From contig CAZJLO010000011.1 of assembly GCA_964547105.1 (NCBI GenBank), forward strand, positions 1 through 52,192: a stretch of DNA of 52,192 nt, in the 5' to 3' direction. A model generated the notes under the pieces. That model was not told the origin of the DNA and made no database searches. It worked only from the letters and a program-made list of their open reading frames with translations. The translations under genes and the position numbers were made by a program. Positions within the stretch are counted from its first letter, which is position 1, and every line of letters begins with the position of its first letter. Below are positions 44,571 through 52,192 of this stretch, piece after piece. This DNA comes from RXOA01 sp964547105 (GTDB taxonomy: Bacteria; Bipolaricaulota; Bipolaricaulia; UBA7950; UBA9294).

Positions 44571-45701
44571 TCATCGAACGTCCTTCGTTCGCAAATCCTC
44601 GATAGGCGTGAAATCTGCTGTTTCTCCATACCTCGTTGGTGAGAAAGCGATTCTCCCCAGCTCGCTTGATAGAGCTTCGCGGACGACCGGGGAACAGGGT
44701 GCGGCAACGATCGCCACGGCACACCCTTCCTGCAATTCTGTCGACATCAATCCCTCTCCGGTAACCGGATCGAGGATGTAGACCAAATCTGGGAACATAA
44801 CCAATGGACGATCGCCCCGCTTAACACACATCACTTCATTCTTGATGACAAGCGTGACCGTAGAGTGACCGCCTTGGCCAGATTCCTTCACCTCGACATG
44901 CGCGCCGTAGAATCCTGCCTGATCAATCTCAACTCGCGATGTGACAATTCCATTCAGCAACAACGCACCACCCACGACTTCGCAGACCTCAGCGACGGCA
45001 TCTTCCTCAGGAGAGAGCCCTCGAATACGTCGACCAAGCTCAAGCGCTCGCGTAATGGAATTCGGGACAACCGATTGCTTCAGTTGCTCTCCATTCATTC
45101 CGTAGTGTGCATTGGCCAGAAAGCCACCCCTTCTTGAGGAAACACAACGGCCAACGGCATCCGCCAGAAGACAATCCCCGCTCCTGACAAGGACCACCGT
45201 CCCGTCGGCACCAACAAGCGGCATCGGCGTAAGAGAAATTCCATGGCCGAGGAAACTCGACATATGGGTTTCGGGTGCTGCACGCCCCACACCATCTCCA
45301 TCGATCACAGGAATGCCGAGACGGGCAGCGCAGGACATGACAACTGGCGTGTTCCCTCCACCTAATTCAAATGGAACAAGATAGTCAACCTTCCGCTCGT
45401 GCTCCTTCTCCAGCACGCGGATCGCCCGTTCAAGCTCGAAGTTTGTCTCCCATTCCGCCACAAAACGGCTAAGTCCATGCTCGTCTGCAATCGAGCCCAA
45501 GTAGCCTCCACTCATGATGAAAGCTTCATTGGGGACGTCCGCTGGGTCGATTAGCCGATAGACGCGCCCGGCAGCAAGATCGGCGTCGAAAACGCTGCGG
45601 CCCCAGTGTTTGGGGTTCCCACCTCCACCCGTTCCCATGACTCCTAGCCCAATCAACAATCCATCTAGATCAGCCTGGTCAGCGAGTTCCCACGTCTTCA
45701 T
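44571..45701 (-). CDS. DUF917 (S-methylthiohydantoin desulfurase-like) protein 2
   Basis: A 376-residue protein with CGGGAGGCATCACCG before the ATG, first gene after the main promoter. It shares LLIGLGVMGTGGGGNPKHWG, KVDYLVPFELGGGNTPVVMS, DGDGVGRAAPE and KNEVMCVKRGD with the copy at 31515-32681, and the two align over their full length. In many genomes DUF917 genes come as adjacent pairs; here they are 12 kb apart within one cluster. They may form a heteromeric enzyme or act on successive intermediates. The 200 bases to the binding-protein gene hold no clear gene. Confidence 0.88.
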   Translation of the reverse strand: MKTWELADQADLDGLLIGLGVMGTGGGGNPKHWGRSVFDADLAAGRVYRLIDPADVPNEAFIMSGGYLGSIADEHGLSRFVAEWETNFELERAIRVLEKEHERKVDYLVPFELGGGNTPVVMSCAARLGIPVIDGDGVGRAAPETHMSSFLGHGISLTPMPLVGADGTVVLVRSGDCLLADAVGRCVSSRRGGFLANAHYGMNGEQLKQSVVPNSITRALELGRRIRGLSPEEDAVAEVCEVVGGALLLNGIVTSRVEIDQAGFYGAHVEVKESGQGGHSTVTLVIKNEVMCVKRGDRPLVMFPDLVYILDPVTGEGLMSTELQEGCAVAIVAAPCSPVVREALSSELGRIAFSPTRYGETADFTPIEDLRTKDVR

Positions 45702-45764
45702 CGGTGATGCCTCCCGTCAAGAAGAAGCCTCATACTCTGTAGCTCTCTACATCTAGCTCGCCCT

Positions 45765-45781
45765 CAGACCTTTGGGGTCTG
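45765..45781 (-). promoter_or_regulatory. Leader hairpin of the catabolic operon
   Basis: CAGACC (45765-45770) and GGTCTG (45776-45781) form a six-base-pair stem with a five-base loop, about 70 bases before the DUF917 start, in the untranslated leader. It could affect message stability or early termination. No T-tract. Confidence 0.35.
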
Positions 45782-45835
45782 CACTCAGCAAAGAGTAATC
45801 CTTGCTATTGCCTATAGTCGCATATGTCGCGACGC

Positions 45836-45864
45836 TTGATGCGTATATTGCTACGCGATACAGT
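45836..45864 (+). promoter_or_regulatory. Promoter of the divergent flavin reductase, with inverted repeat
   Basis: TTGATG (45836-45841) and TACAGT (45859-45864) are 17 bp apart. Between them lies the inverted repeat GCGTA-N6-TACGC (45841-45856), a plausible operator. The predicted start is about 40 bases before the gene at 45910. Confidence 0.45.
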
Positions 45865-45890
45865 ATAGAAACCAACACCGATACTGTCAA
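45862..45890 (-). promoter_or_regulatory. Near-consensus promoter of the catabolic operon
   Basis: On the minus strand TTGACA (45885-45890) and TATACT (45862-45867) are separated by 17 bp, five or six of six matches in each hexamer. The hexamers form part of the inverted repeat ACAGTAT-N14-ATACTGT (45860-45887). It overlaps the -10 of the opposite promoter, so a single regulator could switch both directions. The leader to 45701 would be about 150 bases. Confidence 0.65.
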
Positions 45891-45909
45891 CACAATCAGG
45901 AGGATCCAA

Positions 45910-46392
45910 ATGGCCCCATACAATCCAAGCGAAATGCGACCGGAATGGCTCATCCCAGGTGGTGTCTTCATCGTGACACTTGCGTCTGGCGAAAGAGCCA
46001 ATGCCTATGCAGCTGGATGGGTTAGTAGAGTTTCGGAAGTACCCGTCATGATTCAGGTCGCCGTCTGGGAAAAGAACTACTCCTACGAATTGGCTCAAGA
46101 CACGGAGAACTTCGTTCTTCAGATTCTCAAGGAAGGACAGCAAGACGTCGCACGTCACTTCGGCCAGCAGTCCGGCCGCTGCATCGACAAGCTGTCCACA
46201 TATCCTACACATCGTGGCCAATCCGGTCTGCCGATACTTGATGATTGTCTTGCATTCCTAGAGTGCAGGGTAGTATTCCGGCACGTGTTTGGGGACCACA
46301 TTATCCTTGTTGGGGAGGTATTGGATTCGGCAATCAACGGTGATGGAGCTGCTTTGATCCACGACTATGCCGACTACCATACCGATCTCTAG
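45910..46392 (+). CDS. Flavin reductase-like (FMN-binding split barrel) protein
   Basis: ATG 45910 is chosen because of AGGAGGATCCAA upstream; the longer frame covers the promoter region. The 160-residue protein has WLIPGGVFIVTLASGERANAYAAGWVSRVSEVPVMIQVAVWEKNYS, the typical start of flavin reductase-like domains. CRVVFRHVFGDHIILVGEVLD follows near the C-terminus. These proteins bind FMN or FAD and reduce it with NAD(P)H, often for a partner monooxygenase. It is divergent from the catabolic operon and shares its control region, so a supporting redox role is likely. Confidence 0.85.
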   Translation: MAPYNPSEMRPEWLIPGGVFIVTLASGERANAYAAGWVSRVSEVPVMIQVAVWEKNYSYELAQDTENFVLQILKEGQQDVARHFGQQSGRCIDKLSTYPTHRGQSGLPILDDCLAFLECRVVFRHVFGDHIILVGEVLDSAINGDGAALIHDYADYHTDL

Positions 46393-46414
46393 AGTTCTTC
46401 GTGGAAAGCAAGAT

Positions 46415-46971
46415 GCGCACGATGGCAGTATCGTTGCTTATGCCGGTGACGATGCAGCGAAAACGGCGATCTCGTTGCACTGAAGGGGCTGTTGCACCCG
46501 GACAAACTAACCTCGGGAGTTGCTCTATCCACACGTTCACAATCGAGAACATGAAGAAAGCGGGGAAGCTGTGGCAGTCGACAGCATGTGACGCTGCGAA
46601 TTCCCAGGCCTTCGCGGCGGTCTTTCCGGCCAACACCTCAAGACATGGTAGCTTCGTTCCTCAAGGATGCCGCCACAATCGAGGTCAAGAACACGGGCTG
46701 GAAACCGTGGCGAGTACTCACGGGTAGTGGCAGCAAATTCAAGGGATTTGATGGGATGTCCCAACAACTTGACGTTCGACATACTCACACGCGGCAGTCG
46801 AGACATGCACGGACCAACCGGCTCGTTGAAAGGCCAGAGGAAACAATCCTGCATGATTACTTGGCGATCGGGTTCCGGCGTCGTTTCGTTCCACGTCAAC
46901 ATCAGCTCCAGGCATCACGTGCATCGTTCATTGCCTTCCATAGCTTCAAGCGACCGGAGCAAGACCACTGA
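46415..46971 (+). pseudogene. IS481-family transposase remnant (DDE half, frameshifted)
   Basis: Frame one reads GKLWQSTACDAANSQAFAAVFPA, the central part of an IS481 catalytic domain. At about 46630 the reading shifts to another frame with MVASFLKDAATIEV, LTGSGSKFKGF, RHTHTRQSRHARTNRLVER and ETILHDYLAIGFRRRF. The helix-turn-helix N-terminus is missing. In this family the equivalent of LTGSGS is usually LTDGGS, so one catalytic Asp seems lost. Confidence 0.8.
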
Positions 46972-47717
46972 ACGAACGAGCGGACACCCTTGCCCAAGTG
47001 CGCTGCAAGGCTTGGCCCCCGCAATACCCACGCCCAGTCCCCCATCAGCGGCCACGGCAAGACACATCATGTCACCCGCATCCTCATGTGCTTCTCCTTC
47101 TTCTTTCTGCGTCCTGGTCGTGAAATCGCCCCAAGCAATAGCTAGAATCTGGCCCGCGCGGCTGGGTGGAATACACAGGTAGCGAAGTAGGCGGCAACAG
47201 ACTGAAGACGCCTTCGATAAAGCATATCCCATCTCTCGGTGGCCCGGCGATCAGAGGGATCCTCCCATAGATCGGTGGCTTCGCGTCTCCGGCTTCCGCG
47301 CGATTTGCCATTTCGAGATATTTCTGCCCCTTGCCCCCTTGAACGACTCATATCACGCAAAGAACTGAGCTTGATCACGTCTTCTACGATCTGCATCGAC
47401 GAGTCTTCCGCGTCCGCGCTTCCTCTCATCACCACGGCGATGATCTGCACTGCCAATCCCAGGCTCACGCCCACAAGATCGCTCATCCTAGTCCGGTGCG
47501 GTATCCTGTCTCACCACGCATCGGCAGCGGGACGAGACGAAGGACAACGGCAGGTGCGCAACAACAGAGCACGTCGCGAATTGGGAACCCCGGCCCCGGG
47601 AAGCTCCAGCCGGCCATCCCATCCTCGCGTGAAAGGCAACAGAAGGAAACCCGTCCTCGTCCACCGAATCGGGCCGGGCGAGGCGTCAAGCAAGCGATCA
47701 CAGAGGTGGAACTCAAA
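46972..47717. other. Stretch without a supportable gene
   Basis: About 745 bases. The longest minus frame, 47142-47486, starts MSDLVGVSLGLAVQIIAVVM, which could be a short membrane segment, but becomes Arg/Ser-rich with no family match and only a weak ribosome site. Other frames are shadows. Confidence 0.35.
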
Positions 47718-48500
47718 GTGTACGATCCTGCGGAAAGAGAAGAGCCAGCGAATATCTCCGTCATCCTCATCCCGCTTGATGTCCCAGAAGCTGATGTTCG
47801 CCGCTGTGCATCTCAGTTGTCCGATGATGAGATCCGGCGCGCGGCTCGGTTTCGACAACCCGCGGACCGACAACGCTATGTCGTTGCCCACGGCACCCTT
47901 CGCGTCCTCCTTGCACGGGTCACAGGTACAGAGCCGGTCAACGTATCCCTGGCACGTTCTTCAACCGGGAAGCCGAGGTTGAAGGATCTCCGACATCCCT
48001 CTTCATCGTCTTTCAGCCTCTCCCACTCCGGGGATTGGGCCGCGGTCGCCATTGGCGGCTCCGGCCGCGTTGGGGTGGATATCGAACGGATCGATCCTGA
48101 TGTTCCTGCCGAGGCAATCGCTCGGCGGTTCTTCTCCCACGATGAGGCGGAAGCGCTTCACCGCTTGCCGGCAGCCCAGCGATTGGCAGCATTCTTCGCG
48201 ACATGGACTCGCAAAGAAGCGTACATCAAAGCTCGAGGGGAAACGATTGCCAACCGCCTTCGTACGTTCACCGTATCGGTCGGGCCCTCGCGCGACGCGT
48301 CTCTCCTGGTGGATGACATTCATCCCTCTTCTCCCTCACACTGGAAACTTGCCGACCTGAACCTTGCCGTCGGCTACTCGGGCTCCCTTGCGACGGATGG
48401 GCCACTCCAGGCCGTCCGCGTGACATGGTGGGATCACGCATCCACTTGGGATTTGGGATTCCTTGAATCCATACACTCACCTCGCTGTGAGATGGGGTAG
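47718..48500 (+). CDS. Sfp-type 4'-phosphopantetheinyl transferase
   Basis: GTG 47718 with AGAGGTGG upstream fits best; the frame before it is Arg/Pro-rich and not conserved. The protein of about 260 residues has two half domains with SLSHSGDWAAVAI, VGVDIERIDPDVP (Mg ligands Asp and Glu) and ATWTRKEAYIKARGE, the diagnostic motifs of the Sfp/Gsp family. It moves the phosphopantetheine arm of CoA onto a Ser of carrier proteins (ACP or PCP). At this length it may serve fatty acid synthesis as well as secondary metabolism. No PKS or NRPS gene is in the window. Confidence 0.92.
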   Translation: MYDPAEREEPANISVILIPLDVPEADVRRCASQLSDDEIRRAARFRQPADRQRYVVAHGTLRVLLARVTGTEPVNVSLARSSTGKPRLKDLRHPSSSSFSLSHSGDWAAVAIGGSGRVGVDIERIDPDVPAEAIARRFFSHDEAEALHRLPAAQRLAAFFATWTRKEAYIKARGETIANRLRTFTVSVGPSRDASLLVDDIHPSSPSHWKLADLNLAVGYSGSLATDGPLQAVRVTWWDHASTWDLGFLESIHSPRCEMG

Positions 48501-48637
48501 ATGACCCAGGATTGAATTGACGGATCGTTTTCTCGATCCGTCGTCGGGCCGCGATGCCTGGCGATCTCACTGGGTGGGGCGAATCGACATGCTTCGTCCC
48601 TTTTCTCGCTGCACGATGGAAGATCAACCTTCGCACT

Positions 48638-48895
48638 CTACTTCTTCGGGTAGGCCACCCTGTACACGGCAACCACGACAAATAGGTATCCGATTCCACG
48701 GAGAATGATCAAGAGCGCCTCGAGCGTTTCATCCCATGTCAGGATCGCCGCAAGGTGCGTCAGCGCGAACAGCCCGAATGCGATACCGATGAACAGCGCA
48801 AGGGCGTTCTTCACCTTGGCCCAGCCGACCATTGCCAGGATGAACACACTCGTGCTGAGCGCCAGGTTGAATGTCGTGACAGGATCCCAGTGCAT
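48638..48895 (-). CDS. Small membrane protein, three helices
   Basis: ATG 48893-48895, after GGGAGGTACGATCGA, gives 85 residues. Helices are about NLALSTSVFILAMVGWA, ALALFIGIAFGLFALTHLAAIL and ALLIILRGIGYLFVVVAVYRV, ending in a basic KK tail. The longer frame upstream is Cys-rich and without hydrophobic pattern. No family is recognised. It may be a stand-alone inner-membrane protein. Confidence 0.6.
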   Translation of the reverse strand: MHWDPVTTFNLALSTSVFILAMVGWAKVKNALALFIGIAFGLFALTHLAAILTWDETLEALLIILRGIGYLFVVVAVYRVAYPKK

Positions 48896-49926
48896 TTCGA
48901 TCGTACCTCCCTTGAGTCCGACCCAGCATAGCGGAACTCCCATCGCTTTGAAAAGCACCCGATGCAGATGGGGGCAGAAGAGCTGCCGGGTCTGATAGAT
49001 CGCCTCGTGGTTTCCGGAGACGTGCTCGCCTGACGGGACGAAACCACCGCAAGAGCAAGCAGGTATTCGCACAAGGTGGGACAGCGGGCGTCACGGGGAA
49101 AGCCAACGGACAAGCGTGAGATCTCCTTGATCACGAGCAAGATGGCAGTTCTCCGGAAACGCTACGGTAACCGGATGCTCAGGATCAGGGTTGCCGTTGC
49201 CCGATGGAGCGAAGCATCCCTTGTGACGCTGGAGCTTGCACGTGCCAGAAGCCCCGGACGACTCATTCCTGCCAACGCGGCCAGCCCAATCGGCAGGCTT
49301 ATTGCGTCGCATTCGCCATCGCCGCGCTCGAGTATGCCCTCTACGCTCGTCCCATCATCGATCGATCCGCCACAACGGGCTTTGGCGGGGCATGGATTCT
49401 GTGGAATTCGGCCCCCTCGGCTGGGTGGGCTGGCTCAGCAGCCAGCGGCTGCTTGACTCGCCGGGAGCAGTCACCCGCGAAGTCTGAGGAGCTGCACTCC
49501 CCACGCCAGGAGGCACCCATCATGATCTCGATTCAACAGCCCTCCGACAAGCGACACCCTGGGGAGGCACTTTCTCAATGTATCTGCATTTGCCTGGTCG
49601 CGAAGTCTGAGTTTCCTTTGCAGTGCATCGGTTCCACTTCTGCTGCATCGGGCGCCGCGGTCGTTCGAACACACCACAAGCTATCCTTTCTGCGTCTTTG
49701 ACATCGCTTCTGATGTTCGTCTAAGCTGCGTGTGCAATGTCGCGAGTTGCAGGAGGACTACAGGGTCGCTTGCCGCAAACGTCGCAAGGTCTGGCATTCT
49801 CCACTCTCTTACACCTCAATCTCCGGCCTTTGCAGTTCCCGGTTCGATGGCAGCCCGGATCAGGCTCTCGACCGGAGCCATGATCTTCGCCACAGGCATG
49901 GGTATGGACCCTAGGAGGTGACCGCT
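48896..49926. other. About 1 kb without a recognisable gene
   Basis: Open frames here are short and compositionally like shadows. One of 59 codons from ATG 49521 has a good AGGAGG but ends in a Ser/Ala-rich product with no family match, and is left uncalled. The Shine-Dalgarno of the next gene lies at 49913-49919. Confidence 0.4.
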
Positions 49927-51948
49927 ATGTGGCCATGGTGCAGTGGATCGCGCGGGAGAAGGACTCGGTGGTGCGACCAGTTCGTCGGCAGCGTGTTGGT
50001 CGTGATGCTTCTCATTGCGGCAAGCAGTGCATGCCTAGGTCAATCGCAGGACGATGTGATCTTCATTGGGCCCAATCAGGGGTTGACGTTTGAACAGGTT
50101 TCGTTCGAGTTCATCGAGGCAAAGGAGCCGTACTCCACGTGGGGCCGGCTCACCGTGGATCCCCGGAGACTCGCCGACTCTACCGGTATCTCGAGCGGTT
50201 ATCTCAATGTCACCACCGAGCTTGGTTGGGTCGTATGGAATCTGCCTTTCAGTGTGGAGGATCAGATGGGGCCGATTTCTACGTATTTCGCCCTCTCCCG
50301 ACAACGGGGAATGCCAGTGGAAAGGCTCGCCGCTGAGATCCGAGTGACATCGCTCCCGCTCGCCGATACCGACCTGATGTCGCTGCGGCGGGCGACAAAT
50401 CTCGGCACGGTTTTCCCGGTGGAACGAACCGTCTGGAACGCCGAGGGCATCGGCGACAGCTTGGTGTGGTCGATCGACGCCGCACCCACACTTGCCGATA
50501 TCTACGCGGAGATCGCCCGGCTGCTGGTGCCTCTGAACACCCAGCATACGCAGCCCAACGCGGTCAATGTCCAGTGTGCAGTGAACCAATGCTTCCCGAT
50601 GTCGATCGCGAACAGCCTCCAGTACTTGGAGAACCGCTACGGCATCCCCATCCCCCACAACCATCAGGCCGGACTGAAGGGCGACAACACGCTCGTCGGC
50701 AAGCTGGATACCTACGCCAATCGAAATGCCCCCAGCCGGACAAACGGATCCGGGGTCTGGTTCCAGCCTATGCTCGACGGCAAGTTCGAATATCTAAGCG
50801 ACAACGGGCTATCGAACAGCATTGTTCATCGGCATCAGGGCCGAGGATACGGAAGTGCGGCCGCCGGCCAGGCGCTCCCCGCGGGCAACTTCACGCGCCA
50901 CGGGATCACGTCGACCGATGATGGCGCCGCGGTCACGTTCGCGTGGCTGTGCGAGCAAATCCAGAAGGGTGAGGATGTCGAGCTTGTGTTCAGTTACGAC
51001 AATGCCAGCGGCCAGCCGACAGGAGGACACGCTGTGCGCGTCTTCGAGTGCGGAACCACTCTCGGCGTGCCCTGGATCGGCTATCTCCACGACAGCCAGC
51101 AAAGCAACGATTCAGCCGGACTCGAGACCGTCCGTGTCAATGTTGTGGACTTGGACGGCGATGGGACCCTTAACCTGGGGACGACCAGCCGTGAGATTCG
51201 GTTTGCGATGTCCGAATCCCGAGTGGAACCGCTTACCATGATTCCAGTGTTCCCCGCTATCCCTCTTTACCCTCTGACGCCAATCAGCACGAGCACTACG
51301 CTTGTCAACATCGATATCACCAATCCCGAGCGGATGCCGTTCGATGACATCGAGCTGGTCTTCTTCGAGCCGTTCTCAGCGGAGTGGATCACAGGTTGGT
51401 ACGACGGGTGGGGTGCGCCGCCGCAGATCCAGCCTTCGTCGGATGGGACTCTCGTTCGTTGGTCAACCCCTCTGTCTCGGATGTTTGTCGAGCCCGGCCA
51501 GAGCGTTCACATCGGGCTTGAGCTGAACGGAGATCAGCAATTCGGCGCACTGATCGATGTCATCGCGTCCTGGTCCTTTGGCGGCCAGCCGATGTTCCCG
51601 ATTCCGATCCCGTGGCAGAGCTGGCGCGTCGATGGTCATGAGGTCATTGACTTGATCTATCTCTCACCGGCGTTTGAAGACGCCGTCCAGATCAGGCGCT
51701 GGTTCGCCGTGGTTCCTGAACCGATTCCGCTGAACCGGCTTCTGTGGGAGGAATCGGAAGCAATCGTCGAGGAGATGGGCGGCAGATGGCTTCTCGTTGA
51801 CAATCGACCTGTGACCCTCTTCCCGGGGCAGGATCCGCTGGAGCTCTTGATCTCGGCTGATGCGGCTGCAGTGCTTGTCCGCTATGAGGTGTTGTGGCAG
51901 GAGTCAGTGGTCACCCGCGTGATCAACGAACTGATTTTTGGCCGCTAG
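49927..51948 (+). CDS. Large exported protein with papain/C39-like Cys-His signature
   Basis: ATG 49927 follows AGGAGGTGACCGCT; an in-frame GTG at 49918 overlaps that site. A signal peptide ends near ASSACLGQS. The first 190 residues are beta-rich and unassigned. Around residue 215-240 the sequence CAVNQCFPMSIANSLQYLENRYG puts Cys before a helix in the way of papain-fold peptidases, and GGHAVRVFEC about 145 residues later supplies a His on a strand. Two or three beta-sandwich-like modules follow. It could be a secreted cysteine peptidase or a catalytically inert relative. It is monocistronic and closed by a strong hairpin. Confidence 0.65.
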   Translation: MWPWCSGSRGRRTRWCDQFVGSVLVVMLLIAASSACLGQSQDDVIFIGPNQGLTFEQVSFEFIEAKEPYSTWGRLTVDPRRLADSTGISSGYLNVTTELGWVVWNLPFSVEDQMGPISTYFALSRQRGMPVERLAAEIRVTSLPLADTDLMSLRRATNLGTVFPVERTVWNAEGIGDSLVWSIDAAPTLADIYAEIARLLVPLNTQHTQPNAVNVQCAVNQCFPMSIANSLQYLENRYGIPIPHNHQAGLKGDNTLVGKLDTYANRNAPSRTNGSGVWFQPMLDGKFEYLSDNGLSNSIVHRHQGRGYGSAAAGQALPAGNFTRHGITSTDDGAAVTFAWLCEQIQKGEDVELVFSYDNASGQPTGGHAVRVFECGTTLGVPWIGYLHDSQQSNDSAGLETVRVNVVDLDGDGTLNLGTTSREIRFAMSESRVEPLTMIPVFPAIPLYPLTPISTSTTLVNIDITNPERMPFDDIELVFFEPFSAEWITGWYDGWGAPPQIQPSSDGTLVRWSTPLSRMFVEPGQSVHIGLELNGDQQFGALIDVIASWSFGGQPMFPIPIPWQSWRVDGHEVIDLIYLSPAFEDAVQIRRWFAVVPEPIPLNRLLWEESEAIVEEMGGRWLLVDNRPVTLFPGQDPLELLISADAAAVLVRYEVLWQESVVTRVINELIFGR

Positions 51949-51965
51949 CGCATGATTCGAAGCTC

Positions 51966-52011
51966 AAACGGCGAGGACCGACGTCGATTGCTGCGTCGGT
52001 CCTCGCCGTTT
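51966..52011 (+). terminator. Perfect 18-bp hairpin after the secreted protein gene
   Basis: AAACGGCGAGGACCGACG (51966-51983) pairs without mismatch with CGTCGGTCCTCGCCGTTT (51994-52011) around a ten-base loop. The A-rich start and T-rich end of the stem are typical of intrinsic terminators, though only a short T-run follows. Confidence 0.8.
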
Positions 52012-52192
52012 CCGTCTCACTCTCGTATCAAGCCCATCGCAGAGACCGCAGCTACCCAGACAACTGGACCAAGCCACGGCCCTTCGGGGACATGATCAGA
52101 CAACCAATTCTCAACCGAGGATTCTGACGGGGGTTTTGCATCACGCCATCACCGCCCTGTAGAGCTTCCGCCAGGACCTTCAACGCTGGGTG

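Noticed and set aside
49204..49701. Plus-strand frame of 165 codons, including a 59-codon tail with a good ribosome site at 49521
   Set aside because: No domain, Ser/Ala-rich composition and no conserved pattern; not enough to call a gene.
1..52192. CRISPR arrays, rRNA and tRNA genes, phage structural genes
   Set aside because: No regularly spaced direct repeats, rRNA motifs, complete tRNA folds or phage proteins were seen on either strand.
52012..52192. Possible gene end on the minus strand at the right edge
   Set aside because: About 48 open codons without a recognisable family; too short to support a call.

Overview
The window is about 52 kb of bacterial DNA of fairly high GC. It reads as a metagenome or draft assembly, because it holds a 10-base N gap whose flanks are chimeric. 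Exported proteins are common and one small secreted protein ends in an outer-membrane-like C-terminal aromatic. Tungsten-type aldehyde:ferredoxin oxidoreductases sit beside a catalase. The host cannot be named from this sequence. A deep-branching, diderm-like, mostly anaerobic lineage is a reasonable guess but only an inference.

Left part (1-27,340): mostly single housekeeping and stress genes on both strands. They are a partial Asp/Glu racemase, CorA, a DUF4230-like membrane protein, an SDR oxidoreductase, remnants of IS3 and IS481 elements, a secreted protein made of two near-identical repeats, a DUF454 membrane protein, a catalase, a barrel-like secreted protein, a mercuric-reductase-like flavoprotein broken by the assembly gap, a DMT transporter with a long His-rich tail, and a secreted HYR/DUF11-like protein. 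There is also a vertebrate-type protein-arginine deiminase fused to a membrane anchor. A TPP riboswitch precedes a thiamine ABC transporter (thiBPQ). After it come a GNAT protein, a PolX/metallo-beta-lactamase-fold pair, an exported class I glutamine amidotransferase and an exported DUF885 protein.

Middle part (28,164-45,701, all minus strand): a compact catabolic cluster of sixteen genes, many overlapping by ATGA or GTGA. It starts at a near-consensus promoter (TTGACA, 17 bp, TATACT). In transcription order it holds a DUF917 protein, a peptide/nickel-type ABC importer (binding protein, two permeases, two ATPases), a zinc alcohol dehydrogenase, an ATC-hydrolase-like protein, an AOR-family oxidoreductase, a class V aminotransferase, KDPG aldolase, an IclR regulator, a second DUF917 protein, a polyferredoxin, a second AOR-family enzyme and a KDG-kinase-like PfkB kinase. 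A decayed hydantoin/Asp-Glu racemase follows. A flavin reductase is transcribed divergently from overlapping promoters. The gene content suggests uptake and ferredoxin-linked oxidation of a compound that feeds 2-keto-3-deoxy sugar acids into the lower Entner-Doudoroff route, with N- and possibly S-containing ring chemistry from the DUF917, ATC-hydrolase and racemase families. The substrate is unknown. This is the best candidate here for an undescribed system.

Right part (46,393-52,192): a second decayed IS481 transposase, an Sfp-type phosphopantetheinyl transferase, a small three-helix membrane protein, about 1 kb without a recognisable gene, and a large secreted protein with a papain/C39-like Cys-His signature closed by a perfect 18-bp hairpin.
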